Below are positions 7,322 through 11,964 of a stretch of 11,964 bases of DNA, in pieces. The position numbers were made by a program, and so were the translations under genes. This stretch comes from DATKEG01 sp035544515 (GTDB lineage: Bacteria > Acidobacteriota > Vicinamibacteria > Fen-336): contig DATKEG010000112.1 in assembly GCA_035544515.1 (NCBI GenBank), positions 1 through 11,964 of the forward strand. The letters are read 5' to 3'. Under the pieces are notes generated by a model. It made no database searches. It worked only from the letters and a program-made list of their open reading frames with translations, and was not told the origin of the DNA. Numbering within the stretch: the first letter of the stretch is position 1; each line of letters begins with the position of its first letter.

Positions 7322-8731
7322 TCAAGGTCTCGCGCGCGCCCGCCGCAGCACCCGCGGCATCAGCAGCAGCCCGACGACCACCGTCAGGAGCGTCTCCGCG
7401 ACCAGCAGCCAGCTCTCGCGCGCGGCGCTGGCCGGGTCCGCCGCCGTGGGCGCGGGGCGGAAGAAGAGCAGGCACGACGCGGCGACGAACAGCCAGCAGA
7501 AAAGGGCGGCGGCCCAGGCCGCCACGGGGCCTCCGGGCATGACGTAGGGACGCGGGTGGCGCGGCCGGCGGTGGCGCAGCAGGACGAAGGCCGGGAAGAG
7601 CAGCAGGTAGGACATGAGGAAGCAGATGCCCGAGAGCTTGAAGACCATCCAGAAGACGTTGTCCGCGCGCGCGGAGAGCGCCGCGTTGCCCAGGAGCAGC
7701 GCCGTGCTCACCACGCCCATGGCCACGAAGGCCACGTGCGGCGTCTGGAAGCGCGGGTGCAGGCGGCCCAGGGCGGCGGGCAGGGCGCCCTCCGCCGCGG
7801 CGGCCGCGGCCACGCGATTGACCCCCAGGCTCCACGTCACCACGTTGGCCACGCAGGCGTACAGGAACCCCACGCCCAGCAGGAGCACGAGCACATCCCC
7901 GGCCGCGCCCCACTGGCGCCCGAGCACGACCAGCGCGTCCCAGGTGCCCGTGACCAGGCTCAGCTCGCCCACCGGGACGGCCAGCAGTATGCCGAGCACG
8001 CCCAGGGTGTACACCGCGGCGATGAGCAGGCCCGAGAGCAGGATGACCCGCGGCACGTCGCGGCGCGGGTCGCGCATCTCCTCGCCCGCCGAGCTCATCA
8101 GCTCGAACCCCAGCGCGTTGTAGAGCAGCACGGGCAGGAACGTCAGCGACTCGCCCCAGTCCGGCACGAAACGCGCGGGCGAGAAGTCGTTGGCGGGGGG
8201 CCGGCCGCCCAGGAGCGAGCCGATGCCCAGCACGCCGAGGCCGGCGAACAGCGCCACCTTGACCACGGCTCCGAGGTTGGGCACCCACTTGGACAGGCGC
8301 AACCGTACGATCCCCACCGCGACCGTGAGCCAGGTCAAGGCCACCGCGATCGCGGCCTGCAGCCAGGTCGCGCCCGCGCCCTCGCTCAGCCCGGACCAGA
8401 CGCGGCCGCGCAGGGCGATGCTGTGGAACGTGGCCGCGAACACCATGAACACCGAGGGCGTCCAATACGCGTTGTTGATCCAGTAGAACCAGGCGGCCAG
8501 GCTTCCCCACCGCTCTCCCATCGCCTCCCGCACCCAGACGTAGAGGCCTCCCTCCTGTGGCCAGGCGGCGCCCAGCTCCGCGGTCATGAGCCCGTAGGGA
8601 ACGAAGAACAGCACCATGGTGAGCGCCCACCAGGTGAACCAGCTCACGCCCATGCTGGCGGCGGAGGCCAGGGTGTCGATGGTGAGGATCGCGCAGACGG
8701 AGAAGAGGAGCAGGTCCACGTGGCCCAGCAC
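7322..8731 (-). CDS. APC-superfamily amino acid/polyamine permease
   Basis: From GTG 8731 this is a 469-residue inner-membrane protein with about twelve hydrophobic segments, roughly at 5-27, 33-55, 77-100, 122-142, 152-175, 195-215, 228-253, 277-300, 333-352, 362-387, 402-424 and 440-459. APC features include the first-helix region ILTIDTLASAASMG, the loop EGGLYVWVREAMGERWG (60-76), and YNALGFELMSSAGEEMRDP (204-222) around helix 6 and the following loop. These resemble amino acid/polyamine antiporters and permeases of the PotE/GadC kind. It probably moves an amino acid, polyamine or oxidation product used by the operon. The start is uncertain: GTG 8731 is the first conventional start codon and lies 23 bases after the upstream stop, but it has no Shine-Dalgarno sequence. 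CTG 8758 would add nine residues, overlap the upstream stop as CTGA, and has gaggt six bases before it. The gene ends 2 bases before the next start. Substrate is not predictable. Confidence 0.87.
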   Translation of the reverse strand: MLGHVDLLLFSVCAILTIDTLASAASMGVSWFTWWALTMVLFFVPYGLMTAELGAAWPQEGGLYVWVREAMGERWGSLAAWFYWINNAYWTPSVFMVFAATFHSIALRGRVWSGLSEGAGATWLQAAIAVALTWLTVAVGIVRLRLSKWVPNLGAVVKVALFAGLGVLGIGSLLGGRPPANDFSPARFVPDWGESLTFLPVLLYNALGFELMSSAGEEMRDPRRDVPRVILLSGLLIAAVYTLGVLGILLAVPVGELSLVTGTWDALVVLGRQWGAAGDVLVLLLGVGFLYACVANVVTWSLGVNRVAAAAAAEGALPAALGRLHPRFQTPHVAFVAMGVVSTALLLGNAALSARADNVFWMVFKLSGICFLMSYLLLFPAFVLLRHRRPRHPRPYVMPGGPVAAWAAALFCWLFVAASCLLFFRPAPTAADPASAARESWLLVAETLLTVVVGLLLMPRVLRRARARP

Positions 8732-8754
8732 CCGGGCGAGCGCGGGGCGCTGGG

Positions 8755-10596
8755 TCAGGCCAGGACCTCGCGCACGGCGCGGAAGGCCTGGTCGATGGCC
8801 GCGTCGGTGTAGGCGTAGGCGGCGGCGTCGGCGTTGGCGATGCCGATGCGGCCGAACGGCCGGCGGGCCACGGCGCAGGGCGGCTCGCCGCCTTCGAGCC
8901 AGAACGGATCCCAGAGCGAGTTGTACTGGTAGGCGTAACCGTGCGGCCAGCGGTTCACGGTGATGGCGCGGACGTCCCGGCCCGCATCGAACCCGCCGCC
9001 CTCCAGCGTGCGCGCGAGCTGGCCGCGGATCTCCCGCTCGAACGTCTCGAAGGACGTGGTGAGCAGCTCGAGCCGGCCGGCGCGGTGCTGGTCGCGCGCG
9101 GGCAGGCCCGGCCGGCACGGCGTGCGGACCATGTGGACGAGCACGGGCTCGTCCGGCCGCGCCGCGTGCCGGTACCCTCCCACGCTGACCGGCAGGTCCA
9201 GGTTCAGCGCCGAGTGGTAGCCGCCGGGCGCGCGGATCTCGTGCACCCCGAGCTTCCGGAAGGCCCGGGAGTCGCGCAGCAGCACGTTGGTGTAGACGAT
9301 GGGCACCTTCACCGCGTAGGCCAGGGCCGCCTTCTGCCGCTCCGGCAGCTCGGGCAGGAGCTGGGGAACGACCGTGCTCCAGCAGGCGAGGACGCAGCGT
9401 CCCCCGCGCGCCACGCGCACCCGGCCGCCGCGCACGTAGGCGACGTCGACCTCGCCCGCCTCGCCGGGCTTCACGCGCACCACGGTGCTGTTGAGCCGGA
9501 TGCGCGCCGGCGACGACGCGTCGTCGAGCCGCGCGTAGTCGACCCGCGCCGTGACCAGGTCCTCGGCCGTCGTCCCCGGGATCGCGGCGGGGACCAGGCG
9601 GCGCACGAGCAGCCGGGCGATCGACGCGTTGCCGTCCGGGAAATGGAAGAAGTAGCGCGCGGCTTCCGCGTGGTGGATCGCGTCGTGGTTCATGCCCGGC
9701 CCGGGCGCCGGATCGAGGGCGAGGCCGGCGAACCCGGGATACCCGAGTCCCCAGGCGTCCTGGGCCGGCACGGCGTCGATGCCGACGCCGTACAGGCTGT
9801 GCGGCCGGGTCCGGAGGAGCGGCAGCACGCCCGCGTCGAGCCCCACGACGTCGGTGAGGTAGTCCGCGTAGCTGATGCGGGCCAGCCGGGCCTTCTTCTC
9901 GGCCGCGCTCAGGCCGGGGTAGTGGTCCTTCCGCTCGCGGTGAAGCCGCCGCAGGTCGCGGCGGACGGCCGCGGACAGGGGCGCCGCGGCGTCCTCCCAC
10001 GGCTCCTCCGCGGCCACCAGGCGATCGGCGCCGAAGGTCTCGCGGTCGAAGAACGTCCCCCGCCGGAGGCCGGCATGCGTCCGGGCGTCGAGCGCCTCGC
10101 TCCAACCCTCGACGTCGATGCCCAGCTCGGCGATCAGGCCGCGCGCCTCGGCGCTGTAGGGAGCGGGGCTGTCGATCGCGAACGTGCCGCCGTAGCCCAC
10201 GACCAGGCGGCCTCCCTCGCGGAATTCGTTGCGCTTGGCGTGCCCGCCGAAGTCGTCGTGGTTGTCGAGCACGAGGATGCGCGCGGCCGGTCCGGCCAGC
10301 TTCCGGAACAGGTACGCCGCGGTCAGGCCGCTGATCCCTCCGCCCACCACCACGAAGTCGTACTCCTCGTCCGGCGCGGGCAGCGCCGCGGAGAGGAAGC
10401 GGCCGTCGCGGACCTCGTGCGCCGCCAGGTACGAACCCTCGTGGCTGCCGCGCAGGCCGGTGAGGGCCGGCGGATAGTAGCCGGCCGCCTTCTCGGGCGC
10501 CTCCTCGAGCGCCAGCAGCCAGGCCGGCGGCGCGAAGGCGCCGCCCACGGCCATGGCCATGCCGTTCAGGAAGTCCCGGCGGGGAATGTCGCGCAA
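8755..10596 (-). CDS. Tat-exported FAD amine oxidase, spermidine dehydrogenase-like
   Basis: This 613-residue protein begins with a twin-arginine signal (PRRDFLNGMAMAVGG, Arg6-Arg7) and a hydrophobic stretch to about residue 30, so it should be exported folded to the periplasm. YYPPALTGLRGSHEGS (40-55) and the FAD motif VVVGGGISGLTAAY (82-95) follow, then VLDNHDDFGGHAKRNEF (109-125). From memory this combination, including the Tat leader, matches bacterial spermidine dehydrogenases, which are about the same length. Those enzymes split spermidine oxidatively into a diamine and an aminoaldehyde and pass electrons to the respiratory chain rather than oxygen. The C-terminal flavin-contact region is likely GRIGIANADAAAYAYTDAAI. 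The start is TTG 10596, one base after the upstream stop, with gggtgg about seven bases before it. The next ATG (codon 13) would delete the twin-arginine motif, so TTG is preferred. The upstream aldehyde dehydrogenase could take its aldehyde product. Substrate by family resemblance only. Confidence 0.82.
   Translation of the reverse strand: MRDIPRRDFLNGMAMAVGGAFAPPAWLLALEEAPEKAAGYYPPALTGLRGSHEGSYLAAHEVRDGRFLSAALPAPDEEYDFVVVGGGISGLTAAYLFRKLAGPAARILVLDNHDDFGGHAKRNEFREGGRLVVGYGGTFAIDSPAPYSAEARGLIAELGIDVEGWSEALDARTHAGLRRGTFFDRETFGADRLVAAEEPWEDAAAPLSAAVRRDLRRLHRERKDHYPGLSAAEKKARLARISYADYLTDVVGLDAGVLPLLRTRPHSLYGVGIDAVPAQDAWGLGYPGFAGLALDPAPGPGMNHDAIHHAEAARYFFHFPDGNASIARLLVRRLVPAAIPGTTAEDLVTARVDYARLDDASSPARIRLNSTVVRVKPGEAGEVDVAYVRGGRVRVARGGRCVLACWSTVVPQLLPELPERQKAALAYAVKVPIVYTNVLLRDSRAFRKLGVHEIRAPGGYHSALNLDLPVSVGGYRHAARPDEPVLVHMVRTPCRPGLPARDQHRAGRLELLTTSFETFEREIRGQLARTLEGGGFDAGRDVRAITVNRWPHGYAYQYNSLWDPFWLEGGEPPCAVARRPFGRIGIANADAAAYAYTDAAIDQAFRAVREVLA
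8756..8769 (-). promoter_or_regulatory. Candidate ribosome binding site with non-AUG (CTG) start for the permease
   Basis: On the minus strand, gaggt (8769-8765) lies six bases before CTG 8758-8756, which overlaps the stop TGA (8757-8755) of the amine oxidase gene as CTGA. Spacing and strength beat those of the conventional GTG at 8731. The motif also encodes the Glu-Val of the amine oxidase C-terminus, so chance is possible. Confidence 0.3.
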
Positions 10597-10597
10597 G

Positions 10598-11964
10598 TCA
10601 ATACCACCCGATCGGCTGCTCGTTCAGGTTGATGTGTACCTGTTTGACCTGCAGGTACTCTTCCGCCCCCCAGGGTCCCAGTTCGCGCCCGATGCCGCTC
10701 ATCTTGTAACCACCCCACGGAGCCTCCACGTAGGTCGGCTGCATGTGGTTGACCCAGACGATGCCGGCCTGCAGGCGCTTGACCATGCGCAGGCACTTGA
10801 AGATGTCCCGGCTCCACACCGCGGCGGCGAGCCCGTAAGGGGTGTCGTTGGCGATCTTCAGCGCTTCCGCCTCGTCGTCGAAGGGGATCACCGACATGAC
10901 CGGCCCGAAGATCTCCTCGCGGGCGATGGTGGCCGCGTTGTCCACGTCGTAGAAGATCGTCGGCTCCACGAAGTAACCCCGCTGCAGCGCGGGGTCGGAG
11001 GGCCGGCCGCCGCCCGTGGCCACCTTCGCCTCCTTCTTGCCGATCTCCTGGTAGCGCTCGATGCGCGCCAGGTGCTCCTTCGACACCACCGGCCCCATCT
11101 TGGTGGCCGGGTCGAGTCCGGAGCCGAGCTTGATCCGCTTCGCCTTCTCGACCATGGCGTCGAGCATCTTCCGGTAGATCGGCCGCTGCACGAGCACGCG
11201 GCTGCCTGCCGAGCAGACCTCGCCCTGGTTGATGAAGACGCCGAAGAGCGCGCCGTCCACCGCCGCCTCGAAATCGGCGTCGGCGAAGAAGATGTTGGGC
11301 GACTTGCCGCCCAGCTCCAGGCTCACCTTCTTCAGGGTGTCGGCGGCGGCGCGCATGATGAGCTTGCCCACCTCCACGCTGCCCGTGAAGGCGATCTTGT
11401 CCACGTCGCGGTGCGCCACGAGGGGAGCGCCGGCCGATTCCCCGAAGCCGGTCACCACGTTGACCACGCCCTTCGGCACGCCGCACTCCTCGAACGAGCG
11501 CGCCAGCTCGAGCAGGGTGAGCGGCGTCTGCTCGGCGGGCTTGATCACGGCCGTGCAGCCGGCGCAGAGCGCGGGGGCGATCTTCCAGGCGGCCATGAGC
11601 AGCGGGTAGTTCCAGGGGATGATCTGGCCGGCCACGCCCAGCGGCTCGCGCAGGGCGAGGGAGAGCGCGTTGTCCGGCACGTTCACCACCTCGCCGTGGA
11701 GCTTGGTGGCCAGCCCCCCGTAGTACTCGAAGCAGGTGGCCACGTCGTTGACGTCGTACTCCGACTCCACGAGGGGCTTGCCGGAGTTGAGCGTCTCCAG
11801 CTCGGCCAGCGGCTTGGCCTGCCCGCGCACCGCCTCCGCGATCCGGAACAGGACGCGGCCGCGCTCCTGCGCCGTCACGTCGCGCCAGCCCTCGTCGAAG
11901 GCCCGGCGGGCGGCCCGCGCCGCGCGATCCACGTCCGCGGCGCCCGCCTCCGGCACGCGGGCCA
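10598..11964 (-). CDS. NAD(P)-dependent aldehyde dehydrogenase, betaine/aminoaldehyde dehydrogenase type, 5' partial
   Basis: The frame is open to the window edge, so the true start lies beyond base 11964. About 455 residues are visible and 30-45 are probably missing. Numbering from the GTG codon at 11956, the ALDH motifs are PWNYP with N116, K139 in AVIKP, FTGSVEVGK (190-198), the general base E214 in LELGGKSPN, and catalytic nucleophile C248 in NQGEVCSAGSR. EIFGPVMSV and GGYKMSGIGRELG follow. All catalytic residues are present. The C-terminus (APWGGYKMSGIGRELG, then a closing GWY) resembles betaine aldehyde/aminoaldehyde dehydrogenases, which make glycine betaine from betaine aldehyde or GABA from 4-aminobutanal. 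It is cytoplasmic, with no signal visible in the part seen. It is the first visible gene of the operon and ends one base before the amine oxidase start. That pairing favours an aminoaldehyde; the downstream BHMT-like gene favours betaine aldehyde. The family is certain, the substrate open. Confidence 0.92.
   Translation of the reverse strand, partial: ARVPEAGAADVDRAARAARRAFDEGWRDVTAQERGRVLFRIAEAVRGQAKPLAELETLNSGKPLVESEYDVNDVATCFEYYGGLATKLHGEVVNVPDNALSLALREPLGVAGQIIPWNYPLLMAAWKIAPALCAGCTAVIKPAEQTPLTLLELARSFEECGVPKGVVNVVTGFGESAGAPLVAHRDVDKIAFTGSVEVGKLIMRAAADTLKKVSLELGGKSPNIFFADADFEAAVDGALFGVFINQGEVCSAGSRVLVQRPIYRKMLDAMVEKAKRIKLGSGLDPATKMGPVVSKEHLARIERYQEIGKKEAKVATGGGRPSDPALQRGYFVEPTIFYDVDNAATIAREEIFGPVMSVIPFDDEAEALKIANDTPYGLAAAVWSRDIFKCLRMVKRLQAGIVWVNHMQPTYVEAPWGGYKMSGIGRELGPWGAEEYLQVKQVHINLNEQPIGWY

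Noticed and set aside
6096..8812. Two long plus-strand open frames (6096-7547 and 7556-8812) opposite the PYROXD2-like and permease genes
   Set aside because: Both are antisense shadows. The permease hydrophobic pattern and the FAD motif on the minus strand are decisive.
5710..10105. Long in-frame upstream extensions of the DAO-family, PYROXD2-like and permease genes, which could be read as fusions
   Set aside because: Each extension runs out of frame through the preceding gene and has no family similarity. The proteins begin naturally at their FAD motif or first membrane helix, with starts at the junctions.
8941..10632. A 563-codon plus-strand open frame opposite the amine oxidase gene
   Set aside because: It is low-complexity Arg/Gly/Val-rich translation mirroring the codons of the real Tat-exported gene. 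No domain or start signal supports it.

Overview
The window is gene-dense, very GC-rich bacterial DNA with a strong G/C preference at third codon positions. It contains nine protein genes and no gap longer than 54 bases. There is no sign of tRNA, rRNA, CRISPR, insertion sequence or phage genes. The Tat and Sec export signals, GC content and gene families suit a soil or subsurface Gram-negative-type bacterium. The style resembles uncultured high-GC lineages such as Rokubacteria/Methylomirabilota, but that is an impression and not a demonstrated assignment.

Left arm, plus strand (1-3492). This arm holds the 3' part of a MocR-type (GntR-aminotransferase) regulator, an exported stand-alone eight-bladed PQQ-type beta-propeller that starts 7 bases later, and a ROK-family sugar kinase-like protein. 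The kinase has its own Shine-Dalgarno sequence and possibly its own promoter in the 54-base gap before it. It ends only 6 bases from the convergent gene.

Right arm, minus strand (11964 down to 3499). Six tightly packed genes look like one operon. In order of transcription they are: an aldehyde dehydrogenase of the betaine/aminoaldehyde type (cut by the window edge); a Tat-exported FAD amine oxidase resembling spermidine dehydrogenase; an APC-family permease; a PYROXD2/phytoene-desaturase-like FAD oxidoreductase; a DAO-family FAD oxidoreductase resembling sarcosine/dimethylglycine oxidases; and a betaine-homocysteine methyltransferase-like enzyme. Junctions are +1, +23, +2, -4 and +33 bases.

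Together the right arm reads as an amine-degradation unit. A likely scheme is periplasmic oxidation of a polyamine or other amine, uptake by the permease, and aldehyde oxidation to an amino acid or betaine. Methyl groups would then be removed by transfer to homocysteine and by flavin-dependent oxidation. The actual substrate cannot be read from the sequence. The methyltransferase lacks two of the aromatic residues that human BHMT uses around betaine, and three different flavin amine oxidase families in one operon match no pathway I can name exactly. This operon is the best candidate here for an undescribed system.
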